Shown: positions 43,038 through 51,718, counted from the first letter of the stretch. The stretch is 64,000 bases of DNA from Streptomyces sp. SID13726 (GCF_010548375.1 NZ_JAAGLY010000017.1:62001-126000); one strand, 5' to 3'. Notes: generated by a model not told the origin, from the letters alone. Program-made: numbers and translations.

Positions 43038-44032
43038 ATGCCGCACCACAACGGCCACGTCGTCGTGGTCGGCGCGGGCATCGCCGGACTGGCCGCCACC
43101 ACGGCCCTGGTCGCCGCCGGACACGACACCGTGTGCCTGGAGGCCCGGGACCGCAGCGGCGGCCGACTGCTCAGCACCGCGGGACTCGACCTCGGGGCCA
43201 CCTGGTTCTGGGACGGGGAGACGAGGGTCGCGGAACTCGCCGACCGGCTCGGCGTCGACACCTTCGCGCAGCACCTCGCCGGGGACACCCTCGTACAGGA
43301 GGCCGCAGGCGTACGACGGCTGCCCGGAAACCTGCTCGACGCCCCGCCCGGCGTTTCGCCCGGGGCGCCGACAGCCTCGCCCGCGCCCTCGCCGCCGGAC
43401 TGCCGGCAGAGGTGCTGCGGTTCGACACGCCGGTCACCGCGATCCACCTGGCTGCCACCGGAGGGCTCGACGTCCGCACATCCGGCGCGACCGTGCACGT
43501 CATTCTGGCCGTACCGCCCGCGCTCGCCCTCGAACGCATCGACTTCGGCGCGGAACTGGACCGCCTGGCCAGGGCGACCCCCGGGTGGATGGGCGCGGTC
43601 GCCAAGGTCGTCGCCCGCTGTCCCGACGTCTTCTGGCGTGCCGAAGGGCTCGCCGGGGCAGCCGTCAGCAGAACCGGCCCGCTCCAGGAGCCGCACGACA
43701 TGTCCGGGCCCGGCGGCAGCACGGCCGCGCTGTTCGGCTTCGCCGCGGCCCGGTCGGTCGGCCCCGGGTTCGAGCAGGCCGTGACCGCCCAGCCGGCCCA
43801 GCTCTTCGGCCCGGCCGCGGCCGAACCCCGGTCGCTCCACGTCCAGGACTGGAGCGGCGAGCGGTGGACCGCCCCGGCCACCGTGCACCACCTGGCCGAC
43901 CACTCCCTGTTCGGGCACCCCTCTACCGCCGACCGGCGCTGGGCGGCAGGCTGCACTAGGCGTCCACCGGGACGGCCACCGACCACGCCGGACACATCGA
44001 AGGCGCCCTCGCCACCGCCGAACGCGCGGTGA
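43038..44032 (+). pseudogene. decayed FAD-dependent amine oxidase
   Basis: ATG 43038 has a good site (AAGGGAG) and starts a normal flavin amine oxidase: HVVVVGAGIAGLAATTALVAAGHDT, CLEARDRSGGRLL, GATWFWDGE. Near 43345 the frame is lost, and the sequence resumes in another frame with RFARGADSLARALAAGLP; about 80-100 residues expected between these blocks are missing. The third part continues to HVQDWSGERWTAPATVHHL, then a lost C in the run at about 43919 shifts the frame again. In that frame the conserved GGRLHWAST reads GGRLH-stop (TAG at 43957-43959, where relatives have Trp). A deletion, two frameshifts and a stop make it non-functional. Confidence 0.85.
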
Positions 44033-44066
44033 CAGCGGCGTCCCTGACCACGGACGAGGCGAACTC

Positions 44067-44621
44067 ATGCGCCAGATGGACGCGTTGCTGCGCGAGTACG
44101 ACCGGGCCCGCGCCTACACCGACGACCTGTGGAAGGACCTCACCCCGGACGAGGTCACCTGGCGCCCGCACGAGAACTCCAGCGCCATCGGCTGGCACCT
44201 CGGACACCAGGCCCACGTCGCCCACTTCATGATCCGCAACCTCACCGCGGCCGAACCCAGCCCCGACCCGGAACTGGACGGCCTGATGGATTCCGCGAAC
44301 CCGGAGAAGTTCCGCGGCACCCTGCCCACCGTCCGCAGGCTCACCGACTTCCGCGCCACGGTCGCCGAACGCGTCCACGCCCGCATCGGGGACATCGCCG
44401 CCGGCCGCGTCGGCGCCCCCGCACAACTCACCGTGGTCGCCACTCACTTGCTCACCACGCTCATCAACCACGAGTACCAGCACGACCAGTGGATCGGCGA
44501 GGTCCGGGCCGGCGACCTCGGCCACGCGCTCCCGCCCGACCCGGACGGTGAGTACATCCACCGCATCGACGGGTATCTCGTCGTGGACGTCCTCCAGACC
44601 CAGGGAGAGAGCCGCCCGTGA
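44067..44621 (+). CDS. DinB-family protein
   Basis: 184 aa from ATG 44067, with GAGG 7 bases upstream. Four-helix DinB fold: IGWHLGHQAHVAHFM holds the first metal-binding His pair, and NHEYQHDQWIGEVR near residue 135 holds the next His residues, so a His metal site is likely intact. Family members include thiol-dependent transferases (mycothiol, bacillithiol) and uncharacterised hydrolases. The start lies inside the extended end of the decayed amine oxidase, and the stop overlaps the MFS gene (GTGA), so DinB and MFS form one operon. Confidence 0.85.
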   Translation: MRQMDALLREYDRARAYTDDLWKDLTPDEVTWRPHENSSAIGWHLGHQAHVAHFMIRNLTAAEPSPDPELDGLMDSANPEKFRGTLPTVRRLTDFRATVAERVHARIGDIAAGRVGAPAQLTVVATHLLTTLINHEYQHDQWIGEVRAGDLGHALPPDPDGEYIHRIDGYLVVDVLQTQGESRP

Positions 44622-45871
44622 CCAGCACCGCGTCGGGCACCACCGCGGACATACCCGACCGCTCCGAGGCACAGCGCCGTGTCCTCGCGGTCCTGGTCTG
44701 CGGCCAGATCCTGAGCGGCGCCGGGCTCGCGGCCGGCATCACCGTGGGCGCCCTGCTCGCCCAGGACATGCTCGACTCCACCGGCCTCGCCGGTCTGCCC
44801 AGCGCCCTGTTCACCGCCGGATCGGCCCTCGCCGCCGTCACCATCGGCCGGGTCTCCCAGTCCCGCGGCCGCAGACCGGGCCTGGCCGCGGGATACCTGA
44901 CCGGCGCCGTCGGCAGCGCGGGAGTCATCGTCGCCGCCGTCACCGACAACCCCGTGCTGCTGTTCTTCGCCCTGTTCGTCTACGGCGCCGGTTCCGCGAC
45001 CAACCTCCAGGCCCGGTACGCCGGGGCCGACCTCGCCGCACCCGCGCACCGGGCCCGCGCGGTCTCCACCGTGCTGGTCGCCACCACGTTCGGCGGTGTC
45101 GTCGGCCCCAACCTCGCGGCCCCCACCGGCTACCTCGCCGACACCCTCGGCATCCCCACCCTCGCCGGACCGTTCCTGCTCTCCGGCACCGCCTACCTGC
45201 TGGCCGCCCTCGTCCTCGCCGTCTGGCTGCGCCCCGACCCCCTGCTGCTCGCCCGCAGCCTCGACCTCCGGCAGCGGACCGGGACCGACACCCCGGCGAA
45301 ACCGCGCGGTCCGGGCCTGATCCCGGGCGCCCTGACGATGATCCTCACGCAGCTCGTCATGGTCTCGATCATGACGATGACCCCCGTGCACATGCACGAC
45401 CACGGACACGGCACCGCCGCCTCCGGCCTCGTCATCGCTCTCCACGTCGGCGCCATGTACCTCCCCTCACCCCTGACCGGCTGGCTCGTCGACCGCCACG
45501 GCCCCACCGCCGTGGCCGCTGCCTCGGGTCTCACCCTGCTGGCCGCCGGAGTCACCGCCGCCGCGGCACCCGACGACTCCGTCGCCGTACTCGCCCTGGC
45601 GCTCGCCCTGCTGGGTCTGGGCTGGAACCTCGGACTCGTCTCCGGCACCGCGATGATCACCGACGCGGTACCGCTCGCCACCCGGGCCAGGACCCAGGGC
45701 ATGGTCGACGTCTCGATCGCCGTCTCCGGCACCGCGGGCGGCCTCGCCTCCGGGCTCGTCGTCTCCGCCGCCGGCTACCCCGTCCTCGCCCTCACCGGCG
45801 GCATCCTCGCCCTGGCGGTCCTCCCCGCGATCGCGGCCACGGCGAGCAGCCGTGAGACGGGGGCCGGTTGA
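44618..45871 (+). CDS. MFS transporter
   Basis: 417 aa from GTG 44618, overlapping DinB by 4 bases. Twelve membrane segments; the loop between helices 2 and 3 is GRVSQSRGRRPGLAAGYL, the MFS motif A variant. A central loop of ~35 residues contains RQRTGTDTPAKPRGPG, and HMHDHGHG on an outer loop is His-rich. The C-half motif A-like GWLVDRHGPTAVAAASG is also present. Likely an exporter of a small molecule; the substrate is unknown. The His cluster might bind metal but could be incidental. Confidence 0.9.
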   Translation: MTSTASGTTADIPDRSEAQRRVLAVLVCGQILSGAGLAAGITVGALLAQDMLDSTGLAGLPSALFTAGSALAAVTIGRVSQSRGRRPGLAAGYLTGAVGSAGVIVAAVTDNPVLLFFALFVYGAGSATNLQARYAGADLAAPAHRARAVSTVLVATTFGGVVGPNLAAPTGYLADTLGIPTLAGPFLLSGTAYLLAALVLAVWLRPDPLLLARSLDLRQRTGTDTPAKPRGPGLIPGALTMILTQLVMVSIMTMTPVHMHDHGHGTAASGLVIALHVGAMYLPSPLTGWLVDRHGPTAVAAASGLTLLAAGVTAAAAPDDSVAVLALALALLGLGWNLGLVSGTAMITDAVPLATRARTQGMVDVSIAVSGTAGGLASGLVVSAAGYPVLALTGGILALAVLPAIAATASSRETGAG

Positions 45872-45889
45872 CCCGCTTCCGCGCGGGGG

Positions 45890-46085
45890 CGACGTACGGA
45901 ACCCGGTGGTGAGTGTGCCGTCGCCGGGTGCCACGGGACTCGTAGAGGCGTACGACGACGTCCCCGCCGCGGTCGTCGGCGAGCTCGACCGCCTCCACGG
46001 AGGAGGCCGAGGCCGCAGTCAGCTGCACCTCCGTCGCCTGTACGGTTCGGTCGGTCGCCGTGATGGACACGACCGGGTGACCCAC
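45890..46085 (-). pseudogene. remnant of GH38 alpha-mannosidase C-terminus
   Basis: On the minus strand, a frame from 46085 reads HPVVSITATDRTVQ and then VEAVELADDRGGDVVVRLYE, which matches the C-terminal beta-domain of GH38 alpha-mannosidases (pattern VEAVKLADD.SGDVVVRLYE). Just after ESRG the frame slips, and the expected TLTTGF segment is found in another frame (45895-45930). Nothing of the catalytic domain is present. It is therefore a broken-off, frameshifted end of a lost gene, lying between the MFS and SDR genes. Confidence 0.65.
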
Positions 46086-46103
46086 CCCCCAACACCCGGT
46101 CCA

Positions 46104-46844
46104 TCAGGTCAGGTTGAGGCCACCGTCGAGCACGATCACCTCACCGGTGAGATAGCCGTTGGCGATCACCGAGGCCACCAGGTCGGCCACGTCGGCGGGC
46201 CGGGCCGGGCGGTGCATCGGGGCGCGGTCCCGCCACAGTTCGTGCGCCTCGGCCCAGTCCTTCGTCATCGGGGTGTCCACCAGCCCCGGCGCCACCGCGT
46301 TCACCCGCACCTCGGGCCCGAGCGCGGCCGCCAGCAGCCGGGTCACATGGTTCAGCGCGGCCTTGCTCGCCGCGTACGGCACCGAGGACCCCTTGGGCCG
46401 TACCCCGGCATGGCTGGTGACGTTCACGATGCTGCCACCGCCGGGGGAGTGCCGTAGCGCGGGAAGGGCCGCCGTGCACAGCACCCAGGGCGCGATCAGG
46501 TTCACCTCCAGCAACTCCCGCCACTCCGCCGGAGTCGCCGCCGCCAGGTCCGCGTGCGGGATGGGCCGGCTGATGCCCGCGTTGTTCACCAGGACGTCCA
46601 GTCGGCCGCAGTGACCGAGCGCCGCCTCGACCAGGCCCCGGGCCTCCTCCTCCACGCCCAGGTCCGCCCGCACGTACACCCCGCCGAGCTCCGCCGCCAG
46701 CGCCTCCCCGGCCGCCGTGCTGCTCCGCGAGTGGACGACGACCCGGGCCCCGTCCGCCGCGAGCCGCCGTGCGACGGCCTCGCCGATGCCCGACGTGGAC
46801 CCGGTGACCAGGGCGACCGGCCGCCCGGCCTGTTCGATATTCAT
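46104..46844 (-). CDS. short-chain dehydrogenase/reductase (SDR)
   Basis: 246 aa from ATG 46844. Classical SDR: cofactor motif TGSTSGIGEAVA, NNAG, catalytic Ser (IVNVTSHAG), YAASKAALNH with the Tyr-x3-Lys pair, and PGLVDTP. Arg in VVHSRSS after beta-2 points to NADP(H). Typical length and complete active site; a carbonyl reductase or alcohol dehydrogenase of unknown substrate (FabG-like). Downstream on the same strand lies only the mannosidase remnant. Upstream the divergent neighbour is a GNAT gene. Confidence 0.92.
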   Translation of the reverse strand: MNIEQAGRPVALVTGSTSGIGEAVARRLAADGARVVVHSRSSTAAGEALAAELGGVYVRADLGVEEEARGLVEAALGHCGRLDVLVNNAGISRPIPHADLAAATPAEWRELLEVNLIAPWVLCTAALPALRHSPGGGSIVNVTSHAGVRPKGSSVPYAASKAALNHVTRLLAAALGPEVRVNAVAPGLVDTPMTKDWAEAHELWRDRAPMHRPARPADVADLVASVIANGYLTGEVIVLDGGLNLT

Positions 46845-47056
46845 GCGTGGTGATCCTGCCACGGCTGGTAGCGTCGCCCCTGTTCGTGTCCCCGCACGTC
46901 GAGGCAGGTGAGGTCGATGACCGCGCGCAAGGCCGCCCGGACCGCCCTCACGTCCCGGGCGACGGCCTGAGCCCACCGGACGCACCCTCGCCGCGGCATG
47001 AGCCCGCGAGGCGACCTGTACACGAACACGACCAGGAAACGGACGGACAACCCGTC

Positions 47057-47566
47057 ATGAGCAATCGCTGGATCACGCGTGGCGAGACCCACGCCGACAT
47101 CCCCGCGGTCCGCGAGATCGACCTCGCGGCCTTCGACACCCCGCTCGAAGCCGACCTCGTCGACGCCCTGCGCGCCGACGAAGGCTGGATCGACGGCCTC
47201 AACATCGTCACCACCGACCAGGCCGGCGAGGTCGTCGGCCACGCGCTGCTGACCCGCTGCCACATCGGCGACACCCCGGCCCTGTGCCTGGGCCCGGTCG
47301 CCGTCCTGCCCGGGCACCAGCGGACCGGCGCCGGAGCCGCGGCCGTCCGTACCGCGCTGGAGGCCGCCAAGGATCGGGGCGAACGCTTCGTCACCGTCCT
47401 CGGACACCCGGACTACTACCCGCGGTTCGGCTTCACCCGCGCCTCCGCGCACGGCATCCGCATCACGCTCGACGTCCCGGACGAGGCCATGATGGCCCTC
47501 GCCCTCGACCCCGGCCACCCACTGCCCGCAGGGACCGTCCGCTACGCGGCACCCTTCGGCATCTAG
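47057..47566 (+). CDS. GNAT-family N-acetyltransferase (YhbS-like)
   Basis: 169 aa from ATG 47057. The arrangement fits the YhbS-type GNATs: ITRGETHADIPAVREIDLAAF start, LGPVAVLPGHQRTGAGAAAVRTALEAAKDRGERFV (acetyl-CoA loop with Gln-Arg-Thr-Gly-Ala-Gly), then VLGHPDYYPRFGFTRASAHGI. Soluble and cytoplasmic; the acceptor is unknown. A strong terminator follows, so it is monocistronic. Convergent with the DUF574 gene. Confidence 0.9.
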   Translation: MSNRWITRGETHADIPAVREIDLAAFDTPLEADLVDALRADEGWIDGLNIVTTDQAGEVVGHALLTRCHIGDTPALCLGPVAVLPGHQRTGAGAAAVRTALEAAKDRGERFVTVLGHPDYYPRFGFTRASAHGIRITLDVPDEAMMALALDPGHPLPAGTVRYAAPFGI

Positions 47567-47573
47567 CCGGACC

Positions 47574-47604
47574 GTCGTGCGGGAGCACCCGGCTCCCGCA
47601 CGAC
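47574..47604. terminator. bidirectional terminator
   Basis: GTCGTGCGGGAGC (47574-47586) pairs perfectly with 47592-47604 across a 5-base loop, between the convergent GNAT and DUF574 genes. Confidence 0.88.
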
Positions 47605-47628
47605 GACCGGCCGCGGGCCCACGGCCCG

Positions 47629-48435
47629 CTACGGCTTGATGCCCACCCCGGTCCACAGGCTGACCTCGGCGTCCGAGGCGACCGGCTCGCCGTCCGGACG
47701 CCAGCGGTGGCCGACGGTGACACCCGGGTCGAGCAGTTCGAGGCCCTCGAAGAAACGGGCCACGTCGCCCTGGGAGCGGAACTGCACCGGCGTACCCGCG
47801 TTGTTGTAGATGTCCGTCACCTTCTGCCAGGTGCCCGGGTCGAAGTCGGGCGTGCAGTGGCTCAGGGCGAGCGCGCTGCCCGAGGGGAGCGCGGCCAGCA
47901 GCCGGTTCACCAGACCGTACGGGTCCTGCGCGTCCGTCACGAAGTGCATCAGGGCGTTCAGGGACAGCGCCACCGGCCGGTCCAGGTCCAGCACCTCGGC
48001 CAGCTCCGGCGCGTTCAGCAGGGTGTCCGGGTCGTTGGCGTCCGCCTCGATGTACGTGGTGCGGCCCTGCGGAGTGCTCCGCATCAGCCGCGCCGCGTAC
48101 TTGAGGACGAGCGGGTCGTTGTCGGCGTACACCACCCGCGCCTCGGGCACCACCGACTGCGCGACCTGGTGCAGGTTCGGCTCGGTGGGGATGCCGGTGC
48201 CGACGTCCAGCCACTGGCGGATGCCGTGCTCCTGGGCGAGCACCCGGGTGGCCCGGTGCATGAACGCCCGGTTCTCCCGGGCGCACACGAAGATGCCGGG
48301 GTAGGCCGCCGCCACGGTCTCGGCGGCCTTCTTGTCGACCTCGAAGTGGTCCTTGCCACCGAGGTAGTAGTCGTACATCCGCGCGGAGTGGGGCCTGCTG
48401 GTGTCGATGTCCCGCGCGGCGTGCGAGTTGGTCAT
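47629..48435 (-). CDS. DUF574 SAM-dependent methyltransferase-like protein
   Basis: 268 aa from ATG 48435 (AAAGGCACAGG upstream). Typical of the DUF574/Methyltransf_19 family abundant in Streptomyces: ARMYDYYLGGKDHFEVDKKAAE start, WLDVGTGIPTEPNLHQVA (SAM-binding motif I), VVYADNDPLVL, and ALSLNALMHFV. Such genes are common beside WhiJ-like XRE regulators and DUF397 genes, as here, and some affect development; the acceptor is not known. A paralog lies at 51835-52647 at the other end of the same island. Confidence 0.92.
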   Translation of the reverse strand: MTNSHAARDIDTSRPHSARMYDYYLGGKDHFEVDKKAAETVAAAYPGIFVCARENRAFMHRATRVLAQEHGIRQWLDVGTGIPTEPNLHQVAQSVVPEARVVYADNDPLVLKYAARLMRSTPQGRTTYIEADANDPDTLLNAPELAEVLDLDRPVALSLNALMHFVTDAQDPYGLVNRLLAALPSGSALALSHCTPDFDPGTWQKVTDIYNNAGTPVQFRSQGDVARFFEGLELLDPGVTVGHRWRPDGEPVASDAEVSLWTGVGIKP

Positions 48436-48520
48436 CCTGTGCCTTTCGGTGCTGGGCGTGGGGGTGTCGGGCGGTTCGTGGCCGGGGGGACGGCACGGTC
48501 CCGCCCGCTCGGGGCCGGAC

Positions 48521-48772
48521 TCAGCCGGCCGCGAGATGGTCGGCGAGGCCCCGTTTGACCCCCGCGACGAACGCGGCGATCTCCTGCGGGGTGTAGATCA
48601 GCGCGGGACCGGCGGGGTCGGTCGACTGCCGCAGCGCCACCCGGCCGTCGGCGAGTCGCTTCGTCTGTACGCACTGGCCCCCGTTGGGGCCGCTCCACGG
48701 AGACTCCCAGCCCAGTTCGCCGAGGTCCGAGGCGGGCATCCCGTTGTAGACGTGAGCGTCGATCGCGGTCAT
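48521..48772 (-). CDS. DUF397 protein (small XRE partner)
   Basis: 83 aa from ATG 48772, overlapping the XRE gene by 4 bases (ATGA). The family pattern is clear: the Trp-Ser-rich start (LGWESPWSGPNGGQCVQTKRLADG), VALRQSTDPAGPALIYTPQEIAAFVAGVKRG. DUF397 proteins accompany WhiJ-like regulators and are proposed to bind and antagonise them, in the manner of an antitoxin or anti-regulator. No membrane segment. Confidence 0.93.
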   Translation of the reverse strand: MTAIDAHVYNGMPASDLGELGWESPWSGPNGGQCVQTKRLADGRVALRQSTDPAGPALIYTPQEIAAFVAGVKRGLADHLAAG

Positions 48773-49647
48773 GAGTACTCCTTGCGCATGCGATGAAGCA
48801 GCGCCCTGCTGTCCGCGTCCGAGGTCAGCAGGGACATGCGGTTGTGCGCCTCGAGATGGGCCGACACATCCGAACGCTGATCCAGGTACATCGCGCCGGA
48901 GAGGATCTCGGTGTAGACGATGTCCGGCAGCTCCGGCTCCTCGAAGCGGAAGTAGGTGAACGGCGCGCACACACCGACATGGGCGCCAGCGGTGAACGGC
49001 ACGACGTCGACGCTGACGTGCTCCAGCTCCGAGACCTCCAGGAGCCGCTCGATCTGCTCCCGCATCACCTCGGGGCCGCCGACCACCCGGTGCAGTACGG
49101 CCTCCTCCATCACCACCCACAGCGTGGGCGCCTCGGGTCTGGCCAGCAGTCCCTGGCGGCGCAGCCGCAGGTCCACGCGCCGGTCCAGCTCCTCGTCGGT
49201 GTCGTTGGGAAAACCGCCGCGCAGCACTCCGCGCGCGTACGCGTGGGTCTGGAGCAGCCCCGTCACGTAGTGGGGCTCGTAGGTGCGCAGGGTCCTGGCC
49301 CCGGTCTCCAGGCTCACATAGGCGCTGAACCAGTTGGGCAGCACATCCCGGTACGCGTGCCACCAGCCGGGCTGGTTGGCCCGCTCGGCCAGCGCGACGA
49401 ACTCGTCGATCTCCTGCCGGTCCGCCCCGTAGGTCTCCAGCAGCTTCTCCACGTAGAGCGGCTTGAGGGCGACCTCCGCCTTCTCCAGACGGCGGATCGT
49501 CAGGGTCTTGACCCGCAGCGCCCGCGCCGCGTCCTCCAGCGAGGCGCCCGCGTCCTGCCGGCGCTCCTGGAGCCGCCGGCCGAGGATCATGCGGAGCACG
49601 GTGGGCGCGCTGTTGTTGCTGCCCGCGCCCGAACGGCCTTCGCTCAC
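48769..49647 (-). CDS. XRE-family regulator with DUF5753 (WhiJ-like)
   Basis: 292 aa from GTG 49647 (AGGAGGT 7 bases upstream). An N-terminal XRE HTH (residues ~20-75: LGRRLQERRQDAGASLEDAARALRVKTLTIRRLEKAE) is followed by the long DUF5753 domain (ARTLRTYEPHYVTGLLQTHAYAR, VGGPEVMREQIERLLEVSEL, VDVVPFTAGAHVG, VYTEILSGAMYLDQ). This is the WhiJ-like family linked to developmental control in S. coelicolor. It is co-transcribed with the DUF397 gene, and a palindrome at 49721-49743 just upstream may be its own operator. Confidence 0.93.
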   Translation of the reverse strand: MSEGRSGAGSNNSAPTVLRMILGRRLQERRQDAGASLEDAARALRVKTLTIRRLEKAEVALKPLYVEKLLETYGADRQEIDEFVALAERANQPGWWHAYRDVLPNWFSAYVSLETGARTLRTYEPHYVTGLLQTHAYARGVLRGGFPNDTDEELDRRVDLRLRRQGLLARPEAPTLWVVMEEAVLHRVVGGPEVMREQIERLLEVSELEHVSVDVVPFTAGAHVGVCAPFTYFRFEEPELPDIVYTEILSGAMYLDQRSDVSAHLEAHNRMSLLTSDADSRALLHRMRKEYS

Positions 49648-49720
49648 GCCCGTACCTCCTGAGGGACTGTCACCCGCACGAGTCTGACAGCGACTTGCTG
49701 ACGCCGCCAGGCCGATACCG

Positions 49721-49743
49721 GCTTTCTGAAATTATCAGGAAGC
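49721..49743. promoter_or_regulatory. inverted repeat between divergent XRE and ATPase genes
   Basis: GCTTTCTGA-AATTA-TCAGGAAGC: 9-bp arms with a single G-T mismatch and an AT-only centre, 74 bases upstream of the XRE start. A likely operator for the WhiJ-like regulator. Confidence 0.5.
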
Positions 49744-49746
49744 TGG

Positions 49747-49776
49747 TTGCACGTTGAACTTGGGTGCGAGCATAGT
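49747..49776 (+). promoter_or_regulatory. candidate promoter of the ATP-binding protein gene
   Basis: TTGCAC (49747-49752), an 18-base spacer, CATAGT (49771-49776). It directly follows the inverted repeat, so a bound regulator would touch its -35 element. A leader of ~130 bases would precede GTG 49912. Confidence 0.4.
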
Positions 49777-49911
49777 TACTTGTGTGAACCGTGCCGCCGA
49801 CCGTGAGCACGGTGCCGTCAACCGCCCCTACCCCCCTGCGCGTTGGCAGGCCCTGACCTTCGAGGCGTCCCTCTCGCCTGGCTGCGCCCGCCCCCACGGA
49901 AGGCCGACATC

Positions 49912-50352
49912 GTGTCCCCCCACACGACCTCATCCCCTCAGCTGTTAGACGCCGCCGACCCTGAGCGGACGCACTGGATCGAGCTTCCGGCGCACCGGTC
50001 CAGCGTCGGAGTCGCCCGCCGCTCGGTGGGGGCCCGGCTCGCCGCCTGGCGCCTGCCCCGCGACCTGTGCGCCGACGCGGTCCTGCTCCTGTCGGAGCTG
50101 GCCACCAACGCCGTGTGCCACACGCTCAGCGCGCGCATCCTGTGCGGTATCGGCCTGGTCACCGACGGGTGCCTCCGGCTGGAGGTGCACGACCACGACT
50201 ACACCGGCCGCAGGCTCCCGCGCTGCGAGGCGGGCCCCGACGACGAGGGCGGGCGCGGGCTCTTCCTCGTGGAGCAGCTCGCGGACACCTGGGGGGTGGA
50301 CCGCTCCAGACTCACCGGCGGCAATGCCGTATGGGCGAACCTGACAGCCTGA
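49912..50352 (+). CDS. anti-sigma-factor-type ATP-binding protein (HATPase), with TTA codon
   Basis: 146 aa from GTG 49912 (GGAAGG upstream). The GHKL/RsbW-like ATPase fold is visible: ARRSVGARLAAWRLPRDLCADAVLLLSELATNAVCH (N-box with Glu/Asn), LRLEVHDHD, and GGRGLFLVEQLADTWGV (G-box). Family members are anti-sigma kinases or regulators of developmental sigma factors. Codon 12 is TTA (49945-49947), so bldA should be needed for expression. It is divergent from the WhiJ-like gene and convergent with the SpoIIE phosphatase, its potential antagonist. Confidence 0.9.
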   Translation: MSPHTTSSPQLLDAADPERTHWIELPAHRSSVGVARRSVGARLAAWRLPRDLCADAVLLLSELATNAVCHTLSARILCGIGLVTDGCLRLEVHDHDYTGRRLPRCEAGPDDEGGRGLFLVEQLADTWGVDRSRLTGGNAVWANLTA

Positions 50353-50353
50353 A

Positions 50354-51718
50354 TCAGCCCTCCAGCGGCGTGAGTTCGGCCAACAGCAGGGTGCGGTCGT
50401 CCGCGCCCGCGGGATCGGAGGGGGCGTGCAGCAGCCGCCGGCACAGGGCGGGCAGGGCGTCATGGCCGTCGTCCGCGTCGGCGGCGGCCGTGTCCAGGGT
50501 GCGGGCGAAGCGGGTGATCTCCTGGTCGATGTCGGCGTCACGGGACTCGACCAGGCCGTCGCTGTAGAGCACGAGGAGGGCGGGTTCCGGCACCGACAGC
50601 ACGGTCGGCTCGTAGGAACCCGCGCCGAGACCCAGCGGCAGGCCCGCGCCGACCAGCGTGACCGGGGCGGTCCGGCCGTCGGGGCCGCGCAGCAGCGGGG
50701 GCGGATGACCCGCGCCCACCAGGGTGCAGGTGCGCCGCCGGGCGTCCCACTCGGCGTATATGCAGGTGGCGAAGGAGGCGCCGGGGGTGTCGCTGGCGAG
50801 CGCGTCGAGCCGTCGTACGAGATCCGCGGCCGGGATGTCCAGACTCGCCAGGGTGCGTACCGCGGTGCGGAGTTGGATCATCGCCACGGCGGACTCCGGG
50901 CCGTGCCCCATGGCGTCCCCGACGATCATGCTGATCCGGTCGCCGGGCCGTCTCAGCACGTCGAACCAGTCACCGCCGATGATGGAGCCCTGCCCGGCGG
51001 GCAGCGATCCGTGGGCTATGCGGCAGCCCTCGACCTCCTGGATGGTGCCCGGCAGCAGGCTGCCCCGGATCGCCAGCGCGGTGCGGCGCTCGTGCTCGTA
51101 GCGGCGGGCGTTGTCCAGGGCGACCGCGGCCCGCGCGGCCAGCGACTCCACCGCCGCCACCTCGGCGGTCAGGAACGGCCCCCGGCCCGGCCCGCGCGAG
51201 CAGGCCACGAAGCCGATGGCCCCGCCGCGCAGCCGCAACGGGACCACGAGGAAGGACTGCGACTTGAGCAGCTCGTCGAGGCGCGCGTCCGCCGCCGCCG
51301 ACGAGGCGAGCCGCTCCACCGTGTGGTCGTCGACCGAGTCGAGCAGCTGGGCGTGTCCGTCGACGAGGGCCCGGGCGTACGGAGTCGCGCGTGGGAAGAC
51401 CAGGACCTCGCCGACCGGCAGCGTGCCCTCCCAGGACTCGGGCGCGTCCGTGCCCACCCGCACCGCCAGCCGGCGCGCCTCGATCTGGGCCGGGTCGCCG
51501 CCCGCGTACACCGTCTCCTCGCGTCGCCACCGCTCCAGCAGGTAGAGGGAGGCCGCGTCGCAGAAGCCGGGCGTCAGCGCGTGCACGACATGGCTGCCGG
51601 TCAGGCCCAGGTCGAGTTCCGAGCCGATGACGTCGGCCGCGGGGGAGAAGGCCGTCCGACGGGGCGTGGGCAGGGCGGTGGGGGTGTCGTCGGAGGGGCT
51701 GTGCGGTTCGTTCCGCAG
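50354..51718 (-). CDS. SpoIIE-type PP2C phosphatase with GAF domain
   Basis: The start is uncertain: CTG 51718 (AAAGG 10 bases upstream) gives 454 aa, while TTG 51808 and GTG 51859 are in-frame alternatives without good sites. Residues ~60-235 form a GAF-like sensor domain (LVVPLRLRGGAIGFVACSRG). The PP2C/SpoIIE domain has IIGGDWFDVLRRPGDR, MIVGDAMGHGPESA, CTLVGAGHPPPLLRGPDG, VLYSDGLVESRD and ADDRTLLLAEL, with metal-binding Asp residues retained. It likely dephosphorylates an anti-anti-sigma factor. The last 2 bases separate it from the convergent HATPase gene, a typical partner-switch pairing. Confidence 0.88.
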   Translation of the reverse strand: MRNEPHSPSDDTPTALPTPRRTAFSPAADVIGSELDLGLTGSHVVHALTPGFCDAASLYLLERWRREETVYAGGDPAQIEARRLAVRVGTDAPESWEGTLPVGEVLVFPRATPYARALVDGHAQLLDSVDDHTVERLASSAAADARLDELLKSQSFLVVPLRLRGGAIGFVACSRGPGRGPFLTAEVAAVESLAARAAVALDNARRYEHERRTALAIRGSLLPGTIQEVEGCRIAHGSLPAGQGSIIGGDWFDVLRRPGDRISMIVGDAMGHGPESAVAMIQLRTAVRTLASLDIPAADLVRRLDALASDTPGASFATCIYAEWDARRRTCTLVGAGHPPPLLRGPDGRTAPVTLVGAGLPLGLGAGSYEPTVLSVPEPALLVLYSDGLVESRDADIDQEITRFARTLDTAAADADDGHDALPALCRRLLHAPSDPAGADDRTLLLAELTPLEG

